Assembly (NCBI RefSeq): GCF_900091465.1
Contig: NZ_FMHV01000002.1
Coordinates: forward strand, 4,092,001 to 4,156,000
Reading direction: 5' to 3'
Length of the DNA: 64,000 bases
Source: Micromonospora rhizosphaerae
GTDB taxonomy: Bacteria; Actinomycetota; Actinomycetes; Mycobacteriales; Micromonosporaceae
Shown here piece after piece: positions 49,128-57,949 of the stretch; position 1 is the stretch's first letter, and every line of letters begins with the position of its first letter. Both the position numbers and the translations under genes were made by a program. The notes below the pieces were generated by a model that saw nothing but the letters and a program-made list of their open reading frames with translations, did no database searches and was not told the DNA's origin.

Positions 49128-50204
49128 CTACGGTTTGTCGAGGACTATGTCGTACGTCGCTCGCGGGGCAACGAAAGCGCACAACTGTGCGGCCTCGGTC
49201 AGCAGCGCGTCGCGGTCCGCGCGGCGCAGCTTGGTGAACGGCTGGAGGCGCAGTGCCTGGTCGCGGATCTGCCAGGTGCCCTGCCACATGCCGTCGACCA
49301 GGAACGTACCGTCGGTCGCGCCGTTGCCCGGCGGTAGCGGCACGGAGCGGTTGTCGAGGATCACTCGGGTGCGATCCTTGTGTGACAGCAGCAGGTTGTC
49401 GTACTCGGGCAGGAAGCGCGGCGGGGCGGGCGTGTCCTCAGCAGGCCGGGGCGCGTCGGGCAGGTCGTACAGCGCTTGCCCCGCCTCACCGCGGAACGTC
49501 CGCAATGGCAAGCGCTCGACCACCTCGCCCAGCCGGGTCAGCCCGGACCACAACTGGATGTCGGCGACACTGGCCGGACCGAACGCGCCGAGATAGCGCA
49601 GTACCAGCGCATCGACCGGCACTGAACGCAGCGGCGCGCCCAGCCAGCTCTCCACCGCTGCCCACCTCGCGGGACCGTTCCTGCCCCAGATGCCCCGTGG
49701 TGGCACCTGGCACAGCCCGAGGTGATGCGTTGCCGCGTAGGCCAGTGCGCTCGGATCGGCGTCCGGCCAGCGTTCCGCGAGCAGCTTGCCGAGCTCGCTG
49801 CGGGTTCGCGGCTGCTCCTCCAGTAGCCGCCTCGCCTGGCTGAGCAGGGTGTCCCGGTCCACTCCCTCGGTGCCGCGTCGAAAGTGCGCCCTGAACTCCG
49901 CGGCGTGCAGCGGGTAGAACAGCGCGCGCCAGTTCAGGCAGTCGCGCGCGCTGACGAGATGCACGGTGTTGCGCATCAGGTGCAGCCGTACCACCTGACG
50001 TTCCTCGGTCAGCGCCGACAGCTCGTCCGGCGCGAAGTCCGCCAGGCGGGTCCACAGTCCCACGTACGGGGCGAGCGGCGCCTGGGATTGCATCCCGCCC
50101 AGGTGCTCGATCACGTCGATCGCCCGGGTCGGCACGCGTTCCAGCAGGTACTGGCGAGCCAGCGTGGCCCGGTTGAGACCACGCTGGCTCAGGACATCGG
50201 TCAC
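49128..50204 (-). CDS. AlkZ-like (HTH_42) DNA glycosylase family protein
   Basis: Encodes 358 residues from a GTG that overlaps the stop of a 25-codon frame by 4 bp. The catalytic QxQ motif 'MQSQAP' (Gln39, Gln41) matches AlkZ/YcaQ glycosylases, which unhook interstrand crosslinks and excise bulky alkylated bases, often conferring self-resistance in antibiotic producers. Winged-helix repeats continue: 'RHLMRNTVHLVSARD'-like and 'FLVDGMWQGTWQIRD'. Role in crosslink repair is inferred. The cognate toxin gene is not in the window. Confidence 0.9.
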   Translation of the reverse strand: MTDVLSQRGLNRATLARQYLLERVPTRAIDVIEHLGGMQSQAPLAPYVGLWTRLADFAPDELSALTEERQVVRLHLMRNTVHLVSARDCLNWRALFYPLHAAEFRAHFRRGTEGVDRDTLLSQARRLLEEQPRTRSELGKLLAERWPDADPSALAYAATHHLGLCQVPPRGIWGRNGPARWAAVESWLGAPLRSVPVDALVLRYLGAFGPASVADIQLWSGLTRLGEVVERLPLRTFRGEAGQALYDLPDAPRPAEDTPAPPRFLPEYDNLLLSHKDRTRVILDNRSVPLPPGNGATDGTFLVDGMWQGTWQIRDQALRLQPFTKLRRADRDALLTEAAQLCAFVAPRATYDIVLDKP

Positions 50205-50278
50205 GACAGCGGCCCGAAGTGGGCCCGCATGCCCGCCTTGCGGTCACGCGGCACCAATACCAGCTCGGGAGCGCTCAT
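50201..50278 (-). CDS. Possible 25-residue leader ORF coupled to AlkZ-like gene
   Basis: An ATG-started 25-codon frame ('MSAPELVLVPRDRKAG' then 'MRAHFGPLS') whose TGA overlaps the AlkZ-like GTG by 4 bp, the pattern of translational coupling. Most codons end in G or C. A CACAAT sequence 6-7 nt before its ATG could be a -10 for a leaderless mRNA. It may be a leader peptide or the remnant of a longer gene. No homology recognised. Confidence 0.35.
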   Translation of the reverse strand: MSAPELVLVPRDRKAGMRAHFGPLS

Positions 50279-50502
50279 GGCGCGATTGTGTCAGCCCGCC
50301 CTGTCCCGGCTCGGCAGAGGCGGTCGGTAGCCCTGCCGCACCACGGCGCTCCGCCGAGGGCCGGTCCATCACCGGATTTGCGCCACAGCCGTTAACTTGA
50401 CACCCCGCTTCCTCGCGCTCCTGGCTCGTTTGTATGGAGTGGTCACTGATACGAGAGGAAACGCCGCGACTATGTTGGGACCCTGCGCCGGGCTGATGAC
50501 GG

Positions 50503-51672
50503 ATGGGTGAGCCGGGCGGCGAGCGGCCCATGCGCGAGAAAGCCGGCTGGCGGCGGCCGACCGTCCTGGAGCTGCTCTTCGATCTTGTCTTCGTGTTCGC
50601 GCTCAATCAGCTCAGCTTGCGGCTGAACAATGACCTCAGCGCCGGGCGTCAGCAATGGTTCGGCGAGGTGGTGGAGGCCTTCCTGCTGTTCCTGGCGTTC
50701 TGGGTCCTGTGGCTGTCGACGGTCGCGTTGACCAGCCGACGAAGTCCGGAATCGCTGGTGATCCAGACCGCAGTGTTCGTGTCGATGGCAGGCGCCGTGG
50801 TGATGGCCGTCGCGGTACCGCAGGGGTTCGAGCAGCGGGCTCTCGTCTTCGCCGGCGCCTACGTCGTGGCCCGGACAAGCCGCGTGCTGCTCCTCCTGGT
50901 CTTCCGCCGTGAAACGACCACTACCCCGGCGCTGCTCCCGTTTGCCGTGAGCGCGGTGCTGTGGATCGTGGGCGCGCTGGTGCACGACCAGGGTCGCCGC
51001 GCCGTGCTCTGGGCCCTCGCGCTGGCCATCGGCTACATCGGGTTCGCGGCCGGCTTTAAACGATTGGCTGGCGCACCGATCGCGGGTGAGCACATGGCCG
51101 AGCGGTTGCAGCAGTTCTATCTGATCGCGTTGGGTGAGGCGGTCCTCGTGTCGGGCATGGCGTTCAGCGGCAGCAACCTGGGCACCCCGCATGCGGTCGG
51201 GTTCGGGCTGGCGTTCGTCGCCATCGTGCTGCTCTGGCGGGTCTATTTCTACCGGGCCGGCGCTGTCCTGCCGGTGGCCATCACGGGTGCCCGGAACCCG
51301 GTCCGGCAGTCCGTGGCGGTAGCCGGGACTCACCTGCTCATGATCGCCGGTGTCTTCCTGGCCGGTGTCGGCTTCGAGCTGTACATCATGGAGCCGCTCG
51401 GCCGGCCGGAACCGAAGTGGCTCATCGCCGTCCTCGGCGGGCCCGCGCTGTTCCTGGCCGGGCGGTCACTTTTCGAACTGCTGGTCTTCAGCCGGATCTC
51501 CCGGTCGCGGCTGGCCGGCCTCCTCGCCCTGGGCCTCCTGCTCCCGGCCACGTGGTATCTGCCACCGCTGGCCGCCGGTGGCGCCGCCGTTGCGATACTC
51601 GCCGGAATCGCCGGCTCGGATGCTTGGCGCGCCCGCGGCCGCGCACCTGAGCTACCCGCCCCACGGATCTGA
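50503..51672 (+). CDS. ltrA: LtrA (low temperature requirement) family membrane protein
   Basis: Encodes 389 residues; the ATG at 50503 could be replaced by one at 50530 ('MREKAGW'). About ten transmembrane helices. The family hallmark 'VLELLFDLVFVFALNQLS' lies near residue 20, and 'ERLQQFYLIALGEAVLVSGMAF' is the second signature near 205. LtrA proteins are widespread integral membrane proteins of uncertain function (growth at low temperature in Listeria). Monocistronic, ends at a hairpin shared with the convergent gene. Confidence 0.9.
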   Translation: MGEPGGERPMREKAGWRRPTVLELLFDLVFVFALNQLSLRLNNDLSAGRQQWFGEVVEAFLLFLAFWVLWLSTVALTSRRSPESLVIQTAVFVSMAGAVVMAVAVPQGFEQRALVFAGAYVVARTSRVLLLLVFRRETTTTPALLPFAVSAVLWIVGALVHDQGRRAVLWALALAIGYIGFAAGFKRLAGAPIAGEHMAERLQQFYLIALGEAVLVSGMAFSGSNLGTPHAVGFGLAFVAIVLLWRVYFYRAGAVLPVAITGARNPVRQSVAVAGTHLLMIAGVFLAGVGFELYIMEPLGRPEPKWLIAVLGGPALFLAGRSLFELLVFSRISRSRLAGLLALGLLLPATWYLPPLAAGGAAVAILAGIAGSDAWRARGRAPELPAPRI

Positions 51673-51706
51673 CCCACACGAGGAAGATTTGGCACCGGCA
51701 CCGGGC

Positions 51707-51732
51707 TCACCCCGGGGCGCACCCCGGGGTGA
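51707..51732. terminator. Hairpin overlapping the beta-lactamase-like stop
   Basis: TCACCCCGGGG (51707-51717) pairs perfectly with 51722-51732, loop CGCA. It includes the TGA of the minus-strand gene and is 34 bp after the LtrA stop, so it can end both transcripts. Confidence 0.7.
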
Positions 51733-53002
51733 TGTAGTCGTGGACGGTGCGGGCGAGTTGTCGAACGGTCTCGCTGCCGGTGCGGGAAGGGCCGGCGGTG
51801 AGGAACGCGACGGCGGTCTCCGCGCCCGGGGTGAGGCAGTAGCCGACGTCGTGGGAGGCGTCGATATCGTCGCCGGTCTTGTGCGCGAGGGGGGTGCCGG
51901 GCGGTAGGGCGGCGGGGATCTTGGAGTTGCGGGTCTGCTTGCGCATGAAGCCGATCATCAGGTCACGGGACGACTCGGTGAGGATCCGGGCGTCCCAGAC
52001 CGCGCCGAGTAGCGAGACGACGTCGTCCGGGCTGGTGTAGTTCTCCCCGCCCCGGTCGGCGGCGCCGTCGAACAACTTGTGGGCCAGGACGGTCTCGCGC
52101 TGGTTCATCGAGTCGATCAGGGCGTTGACCGGCGCGAACCCGCCGAGCTGGTCGATCAGCACGTTCGCGGCGGTGTTGTCGCTGTACTCGATCATGTATT
52201 CGGCGAGCCGGGAAGTGGTCACCACCTGCGGGATCGCCTCGGACTTCAGCTTGCCCGTGCCGCCGACCACGTCATCGCGGGTGACCCGCACGGCCCGGTC
52301 GAGCGACAGTTGCCTGCAGTCGACCCGGCGCAGCAGCTCGACGAGGATCCACAGCTTGATCACGCTGGCCGCCTTCGGCCGGAATGCGCCGTTGACTGCG
52401 ATCTGCTGGTGGCCGTACCGGCTGGAGAGGTCGCGCACGGCGACGCCGGCCCGGTTGTTGGTCGCGGTGGCCGCGACTCGGGCGAGCTGCCCGGTCAGCG
52501 GGGACAGCCGGCGGCCGGCGGCGGGGTCGGTGGGCGGCTGCGGATCGGTGACCACCTCACCGATCCGCCGGTCCGGTTGCCGGTGCGGGCGGGACACCTC
52601 GACCACGCCCTGGGTGCGGCCGACCAGCGGCACCCGGTAGGCGTAGGTCGTACCCCCGGCGGTGACCTGGCCGGTCGCGGTGCCGCCGGCGACCCGCATC
52701 CGCGGGTCGGCGACCCGGCCGGTGTCGCCGTCGCAGGCCCGGTAGCGGACGGTGCGTTCGGCGGTGTCGACCGAGAACACCCCGCCGGGAAAGGCCATCC
52801 ACGTCGCAGCGCTGGCCGCCCCCCGCACCGGCCCCCACGCGGGCGCCGGCCCGAGGCGGTCCACCGCGGTCGGCCCCGACGTCCCGACCAGCGCGAGCAA
52901 CGCGGCGGCCCCGACCGCCGTCCATCGCCGTCTTTTCGGTGGTACGCGGACAGTCCCCTCCGTCGATCGCGAAGATGAGCGCCGGGATCGCATCTTCGCC
53001 AT
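51707..53002 (-). CDS. Exported class A beta-lactamase-fold serine hydrolase
   Basis: Encodes about 431 residues if started at 53002; ATGs at 53032 and 52993 are equally possible, and none has a clear ribosome site. Basic N-terminus and a hydrophobic helix at about 27-45. All class A motifs are present: Ser213-x-x-Lys216 ('SVIK'), Ser274-Asp-Asn ('SDN'), Glu320 in 'ENYTSP', Lys375-Thr-Gly ('KTG'). About 170 residues of unknown domain precede the fold. Either a true beta-lactamase or a transpeptidase-like peptidoglycan hydrolase of the Bla-like secreted type. Monocistronic. Confidence 0.85.
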   Translation of the reverse strand: MAKMRSRRSSSRSTEGTVRVPPKRRRWTAVGAAALLALVGTSGPTAVDRLGPAPAWGPVRGAASAATWMAFPGGVFSVDTAERTVRYRACDGDTGRVADPRMRVAGGTATGQVTAGGTTYAYRVPLVGRTQGVVEVSRPHRQPDRRIGEVVTDPQPPTDPAAGRRLSPLTGQLARVAATATNNRAGVAVRDLSSRYGHQQIAVNGAFRPKAASVIKLWILVELLRRVDCRQLSLDRAVRVTRDDVVGGTGKLKSEAIPQVVTTSRLAEYMIEYSDNTAANVLIDQLGGFAPVNALIDSMNQRETVLAHKLFDGAADRGGENYTSPDDVVSLLGAVWDARILTESSRDLMIGFMRKQTRNSKIPAALPPGTPLAHKTGDDIDASHDVGYCLTPGAETAVAFLTAGPSRTGSETVRQLARTVHDYITPGCAPG

Positions 53003-53136
53003 TTTCGTACGATATATAGCTCGCCGTCCCATCGGCGGTGCCGGTGTCACCCGTCCGGGCCGGCGAGTCCGCGGGAACCCGTGGACGCGTAGCGGCTGAT
53101 CCCGGAGGTCGCCGGCCACGCGATACCCTCGGCATC

Positions 53137-53784
53137 GTGGTGTTCCGGGGATGGCCGGCCGAGGCTCTGGAGTTCTACGAGGGGCTCGCGGCCGACAACT
53201 CAAAGACATACTGGACTGCGCATAAGGCGATCTACGACGACAAGGTGTGCGCTCCGATGACGGAGCTGCTCGCCGAGCTGGAGCCGGAGTTCGGCACGGG
53301 CAAGATCTTCCGGCCATTTCGAGACGTCCGGTTCAGCGCCGACAAGTCACCGTACAAAACCGCTATCGGGGCGGTGCTCGAGCACCGCGGGTACGTCCAG
53401 CTCTCCGCCGACGGCCTGGCCGCCGGCAACGGGATGTGGATGATGGCCGCCGACCAGCTGGAGCGGTACCGCCGGGCGGTGGCCGACGACACCAGCGGCG
53501 GAGAGTTGCAAAAGATCATTGCGGAGGTTGAGGGTCACCGGATCGAGGTCCGTGGCCGCGAGACGCTCAAGACCGCGCCGCGGGGATATCCGCGCGATCA
53601 TCCGCGGGCCGAGCTGCTCCGTAACAAGGGCCTGGTTGCCTGGAAGCAGTGGCCGGTCGCCAGCTGGCTTGGTACGGCCGCGGCCAAGCGGCGGATCGTG
53701 GAGTTCCTGCACTCGACCCGGCCGCTCGGCGACTGGCTCGATCGGCACGTGGGACCTTCCACGATGCCAGCGCGGGAGCGCTGA
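53137..53784 (+). CDS. DUF2461 (TIGR02453) family protein
   Basis: Encodes 215 residues from a GTG; a second GTG follows at once. 'EALEFYEGLAADNSKTYWTAHKAIYDD', 'RPFRDVRFSADKSPYKTAIGAVL' and the C-terminal 'LLRNKGLVAWKQWP' are the DUF2461 landmarks, with conserved Asn, Trp and 'RFSxDKSPYK'. Function not established for the family. Monocistronic; convergent, at a 19-bp gap, with the AraC-type gene. Confidence 0.88.
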   Translation: MVFRGWPAEALEFYEGLAADNSKTYWTAHKAIYDDKVCAPMTELLAELEPEFGTGKIFRPFRDVRFSADKSPYKTAIGAVLEHRGYVQLSADGLAAGNGMWMMAADQLERYRRAVADDTSGGELQKIIAEVEGHRIEVRGRETLKTAPRGYPRDHPRAELLRNKGLVAWKQWPVASWLGTAAAKRRIVEFLHSTRPLGDWLDRHVGPSTMPARER

Positions 53785-53803
53785 GCCCGGCCTGGTGGGT
53801 GCG

Positions 53804-54619
53804 TCACCGCCACAGTAGGCGGGTGAGCCGGCGAACGCCGGGGTGGTCCAGCACGCTGGGGTTGCCGGGGTACGCGCTGGGCGGCATGCCGTGGATCGTG
53901 GTGAACCGGTGCGAGAAATGGCTGACGTCGGCGAACCCGCAGGCTCGGGCGACGGCGTCGACGGTGAGGTCGGTGCGGGTCAGCAAGGTTTCCGCCCGCG
54001 AGCAGCGCACGCGCTCCAGCGCGGACCCAACGCTGAGGCCGAATTCGGCCTGGAACAAGCGGTTCAAATAGCCGCGGGTGACCGACGAAGCGGCGGCGAG
54101 CGAGTGCACGCTCACCCGGTGCAATGGCAGATCCGCCCACTCACGGCGCAGATGCGACACCGCGGTCAGCAGCGGACCCGAGACCGGGCGCTCCGGCGCG
54201 TCGGCGAGTACCACGGACACCAGATAGCGGACTGTGTGGTCGATCTGCTCGCCTTCGCCGAGGGCGAGCAGGTACGCGCACAGCCCCCCGATCGGGTTGT
54301 CGCCGGACATGCGCACCAGCCGTGGCGCCGCCACGGGTGCGCCGACGTACTCCGGCGGGAAGTGGACGTACCCGTGGCGGCTCGGGTGCTGCTGGTCCCA
54401 CTCGAAGCCGTGCCGGAAACCCGGTGGGATCAACAACAGGTGTCCCGGCGCCACCACGATCGAGTCGTCCGGCGTGACCAGGCGGGCACGGCCGCGCAAC
54501 ATCCAGACGAACTCGTAGTCGTCGATCACCCGCATGGGTAGCCGCGCGCCCGCCGGGTAGTCGGCGACCGCCGGTATACATCTGGACAAGAAGCGGCCTC
54601 CTCCATGAATGGTGAGCAC
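53804..54619 (-). CDS. AraC-family transcriptional regulator
   Basis: Encodes 271 residues from a GTG. Cupin-like effector domain (about 10-130; 'YEFVWMLRGRARLVTPDDSIVVAPGHLLLIPPGFRHGFEW' in pieces) and a C-terminal double helix-turn-helix ('SVHSLAAASSVTRGYLNRLFQAEFGLSVG', 'LTVDAVARACGFADVSHFSHRF' in pieces). The divergent dioxygenase gene is only 26 bp away. This pairing recurs in actinomycetes, and the regulator most likely controls that gene in response to its substrate or a breakdown product. Confidence 0.92.
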   Translation of the reverse strand: MLTIHGGGRFLSRCIPAVADYPAGARLPMRVIDDYEFVWMLRGRARLVTPDDSIVVAPGHLLLIPPGFRHGFEWDQQHPSRHGYVHFPPEYVGAPVAAPRLVRMSGDNPIGGLCAYLLALGEGEQIDHTVRYLVSVVLADAPERPVSGPLLTAVSHLRREWADLPLHRVSVHSLAAASSVTRGYLNRLFQAEFGLSVGSALERVRCSRAETLLTRTDLTVDAVARACGFADVSHFSHRFTTIHGMPPSAYPGNPSVLDHPGVRRLTRLLWR

Positions 54620-54645
54620 GAGCAGCGTCAGCTTAGTGTGCCCGT

Positions 54646-55473
54646 ATGAGCAACTATGACGACGACGGGTACCTGATTCTCGACAACGTGCTCTCGCCCG
54701 AGGCGCTGGCGCGGGTGCGCGAGGAGGCGACCGCCATCTGCCGGGGACTTCGCGGGGACATCGACGGCGTGCAGCCGGCGGGGTCGCACGAGCAAGACGC
54801 GGAGGTGCTGCGCCGATACCTGTGCATCCACTTCCCGCACAAGATCTCGCCGCTGCTGCACGATGTCGCGGTGCTGCCGAAGGTCGCCGACGCGCTCACC
54901 GGCGTCATCGGGCCGAACGTGAAGATGATGCAGTCGATGCTGTTCATCAAGGCCGAGGGCAAGCCCGGCCAGGCGTGGCACCAGGACGAAACGCACATTC
55001 CGACCCGCGACCAGTCCCTGACCGCCGTGTGGCTGGCCCTCGACGACGCCACCGTCGAGAACGGCTGCCTGTGGGTGCTGCCCGGATCACACCGGCGCCG
55101 TTTCCTGTACCCGGACCGCGACCAGCACGACCCACGCTTCGACTGCACCAAGGAGGCGCACGGCTTCACCGACGAGGACGCCATCCCGGTGGAGCTGCCC
55201 GCCGGGTCCGCGCTCGTCTTCGACGGGCACCTGCTGCACCGGTCACTGCCCAACACCGGACGCCACGGCATGCGCCGCGCCTACGTGACCCACTACATGA
55301 GCGCGGACTCGCTGCTGCCCTGGTTCCCGCCCGGCCCCGGCGAGAGCATGGCCACCGTCGACCACCGTGACATCGTGGTGGTCGCGGGCGAAGATCCGTA
55401 CGCCTTCAAGGGCATCACCGACGTCATGCGCCCGCATGTCCGGCCCGCCGGCGAAGGCGGCTGCGTACGCTAG
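54646..55473 (+). CDS. Phytanoyl-CoA dioxygenase family Fe(II)/2-oxoglutarate enzyme
   Basis: Encodes 275 residues. Jelly-roll Fe(II) site: His112 and Asp114 ('WHQDE') and His198 in 'GHLLHRSLPN'; the 2-oxoglutarate Arg follows in 'GMRRAYVTHY'. The family hydroxylates lipids, amino acids or natural products; 'VLPGSHRR' is a typical loop. Divergent from an AraC-type regulator with a 26-bp gap, so the promoters overlap and the mRNA leader is short or absent. Substrate unknown. Confidence 0.93.
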   Translation: MSNYDDDGYLILDNVLSPEALARVREEATAICRGLRGDIDGVQPAGSHEQDAEVLRRYLCIHFPHKISPLLHDVAVLPKVADALTGVIGPNVKMMQSMLFIKAEGKPGQAWHQDETHIPTRDQSLTAVWLALDDATVENGCLWVLPGSHRRRFLYPDRDQHDPRFDCTKEAHGFTDEDAIPVELPAGSALVFDGHLLHRSLPNTGRHGMRRAYVTHYMSADSLLPWFPPGPGESMATVDHRDIVVVAGEDPYAFKGITDVMRPHVRPAGEGGCVR

Positions 55474-55610
55474 GCCCGGCGCGGGAGCTGGGCCCGCACA
55501 CGTTCACCCGCATCGTCAACTTGCCCGCACCGGCGAGTTCGCGGAGGAGGGTTGCGGGCAGAGGTCAGCTCAGGAGGTTGCGCGGCGAACAGGTGCGTCC
55601 TCGATTCGAG

Positions 55611-56204
55611 TCAGGATCGTTGGCGCTCAGCCCGGTCCATGATTTCGTGGATTGCTGCGGTCTTGGCGTTGGCGTAGTGCTGCACATGCCGCCACGTCCG
55701 CCGAGCCAGGTCCCGCTTGACGGCCGCATAGTGGTCCCGGTCCACGGGCGTGGCGCGCAGCCAGTCCCGGAAGCGCAGCATCCTGGCTATCTCGGCCGCA
55801 CCGGCGCTGAAGACATGCAGGTTGATGGTGTTGTCCGGGCTCTTGAAAAGGCGATGTTCGTACCAGTCGGGCTCCCGGACACGCAGCAGGTACCCAGCAC
55901 CCTCCAAAGCAGGCACGTACGACGGCTCGTGGGCGGAGTCGGGAACGACCAGCAACATGTCGATGATGGGTTTGGCGATCAGTCCGGGGACTGACGTGGA
56001 GCCGACGTGCTCGACCTGAAGAGCTGCCTCGCCGAGCACGGCACGAATTCGGTCCGCTTCGTGAGCGAAGAGCTGGGGCCATTCGGGGTCGTAGTTGACG
56101 AGGGTGATCGGGGCGTTGTGGGGCATCAGCTCACCCACCCGGATTCGCTGCAGCTCCTCGTCGCTGGTCAGCTCTCCACCGTTGTCACCAGTCGTCGCTT
56201 GCAT
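55611..56204 (-). CDS. GrpB-family (UPF0157) nucleotidyltransferase-like protein
   Basis: Encodes 197 residues from the ATG at 56204, preceded by AAGGAG and GGAGGG. 'LVNYDPEWPQLFAHEADRI' (in pieces), the nucleotidyltransferase-like 'VEHVGSTSVPGLIAKPIIDMLLVV' (GST then DxLL) and 'YEHRLFKSPDNTINLHVF' define the GrpB/UPF0157 family. The fold is that of NTP transferases; the reaction is not established. It lies 52 bp downstream of the FHA gene on the same strand. Confidence 0.9.
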   Translation of the reverse strand: MQATTGDNGGELTSDEELQRIRVGELMPHNAPITLVNYDPEWPQLFAHEADRIRAVLGEAALQVEHVGSTSVPGLIAKPIIDMLLVVPDSAHEPSYVPALEGAGYLLRVREPDWYEHRLFKSPDNTINLHVFSAGAAEIARMLRFRDWLRATPVDRDHYAAVKRDLARRTWRHVQHYANAKTAAIHEIMDRAERQRS

Positions 56205-56256
56205 GGCCCTCCGCTCCTTGTTGTTCGTCTCGACCAAGCCACCACCGGCGGGCTTG

Positions 56257-57714
56257 TCAGCCCATTCGACGACTGTCGCGGAGAGTGTTGTCCTGCTGAG
56301 TGAGGGCGCGGGTGGCTGGCGTCACGCAGACGTGGTCACCGGTGACTGCCTCTCGCCACACGTATCCCTCGATGCAGGTGTCGGGACCATACTCTCCGCC
56401 ATTCGGACTACGGCGGCTTTCGGCCAGTTGGGTGTCGCGCTGGGCCTGAAGGCGAGTTTCCGGGGTTACGCAGACATGGTCGCCGGCAACCGCCTCACGC
56501 CACACGTATCCCTCGATGCAGGCGTCGGGGTCTTTTTGGCCGCCTACGCCGGTGATGGAAACGTTGGTGCCACGGTCGGGGGGAGGCAAATTTTGATGAA
56601 TCACCAACGTGACGCGTCGCGGACCGGCAGCCGACGGGTGGAACCGCACAGTAATGGCGCAGATCTCGTCCACTGCGAGCCATACATCCGCACATTCCTG
56701 TCCGGCGGTAAAGTCGGTCATGTGGGATCCGGTCAACTCAACGGAGGTGATATGCAGCCGTCCAGTGCCAGTGTTCTTGATCGTGACCGGGTGCGGGCAC
56801 AAGGCGGTCGAGCCGATGGCGGCCGTACCACAATCCAGCTCGGCGATCGCCTCAATACGCAGCTCCTGCCTGACGGTCGGCGCGGTCTGCGGCATCGGAT
56901 CCTTGACGTTCGGCGCCGGGAAGGTGTTCGGGCGCTCGCCGGTGCCCGGAAGTACGGAGCTGCCGGCGGCGAGGTCGGCGAGAGAGACACCAGCCCATGT
57001 GATGAACAGGGCCGCTGCGCTGAGCATGATGATCGCCGCAGCTCTTACCCGCCCCTTCTCGCCGGCGCGCTTGGTGGTGAACGCCGTGCCGACAACCGGT
57101 GCAAGGGCGGCTCCCGCCAGGCTCCCCCACGGACCGGTGCCGGCAGCGCTCGTGAGGACCGTGCCGACGACCGATCCTGCGACGGCCAACAGCAGTGCGG
57201 GGACCGAGAAGCCCGGCGCGTCCTGCAGCTCATGCCGCAGCGACCGCGGCGAGTCTTCCCCCGACCGAGTCACATGCGGTGACGGCTGGGTCGGCTCATC
57301 TGGCCACCATGCCTCCCCTGGCGGCGGCTCGGACCGACCCGGCGTTGTGCTCTGCGCTCCCGTCAACCGGAACTCGACCTCCACGTCGGCAAGGGTCAGT
57401 CGGTCACCGTCGTGCAGCGGAACTACGCCCAGTACGGGGTTGCCGTTGACCATGCTCCCGTTTCGGGATCCGAGATCTTCCACCACATAACCGCCGTCGC
57501 CTGATCGCACCACGGCATGCCGGCGACTGATGTGCTCATTTGAGAGCGCCAGGTGACAGCCAGGGTCGCGCCCCAACACGGTGCCCGCCGGATCCACCGC
57601 CACTGATCTTCCCGTGTGCGGTTCGGGGGCGGTTACGGTTAGCACACCGGGAGGTCGATAAAGTGCTGTGTCGGCACTAGGTGTGTCCCGTCGCGCCCGA
57701 CGTTCCGCTGGCAT
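56257..57714 (-). CDS. FHA-domain membrane protein with tandem C-terminal repeats
   Basis: Encodes 485 residues from the ATG at 57714, which has AAGGAGG 5 nt upstream. FHA phosphothreonine-binding domain at about 40-105 (Arg49 in 'GRDPG', 'SRRH' 63-66, 'GSRNG' 82-86). Transmembrane helices at about 170-215 and 225-250. An Ig-like stretch follows ('PVTIKNTGTGRLHITSVELTG'), then two copies of a ~45-residue repeat, 'D-A/T-CIEGYVWREAV-A/T-GDHVCVTP-E/A-TR', each with two Cys. The extracellular half may bind a ligand while the FHA reports Ser/Thr kinase state. Function unknown. Confidence 0.82.
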   Translation of the reverse strand: MPAERRARRDTPSADTALYRPPGVLTVTAPEPHTGRSVAVDPAGTVLGRDPGCHLALSNEHISRRHAVVRSGDGGYVVEDLGSRNGSMVNGNPVLGVVPLHDGDRLTLADVEVEFRLTGAQSTTPGRSEPPPGEAWWPDEPTQPSPHVTRSGEDSPRSLRHELQDAPGFSVPALLLAVAGSVVGTVLTSAAGTGPWGSLAGAALAPVVGTAFTTKRAGEKGRVRAAAIIMLSAAALFITWAGVSLADLAAGSSVLPGTGERPNTFPAPNVKDPMPQTAPTVRQELRIEAIAELDCGTAAIGSTALCPHPVTIKNTGTGRLHITSVELTGSHMTDFTAGQECADVWLAVDEICAITVRFHPSAAGPRRVTLVIHQNLPPPDRGTNVSITGVGGQKDPDACIEGYVWREAVAGDHVCVTPETRLQAQRDTQLAESRRSPNGGEYGPDTCIEGYVWREAVTGDHVCVTPATRALTQQDNTLRDSRRMG

Positions 57715-57949
57715 GGCCCCTCCTTCGGGGATGCCGAGTCGATAATTGCTCATTGCCTACAAGAAAGGATGCGACGCTCCCGGCGGAAAGTACATGGTCC
57801 TGCGATCCGACTTGGACGGAAAGGCGACACCGGCCAGAACGACTTCGAGCCAGGCGAGATGCGGCGCTCGGCTCGGGCTGGGGCCGCGTCGACTACTTCG
57901 ATCGGGCGGACCGATTCTTCGACAGTTTCCTGACCGGAACCAGGATCAA

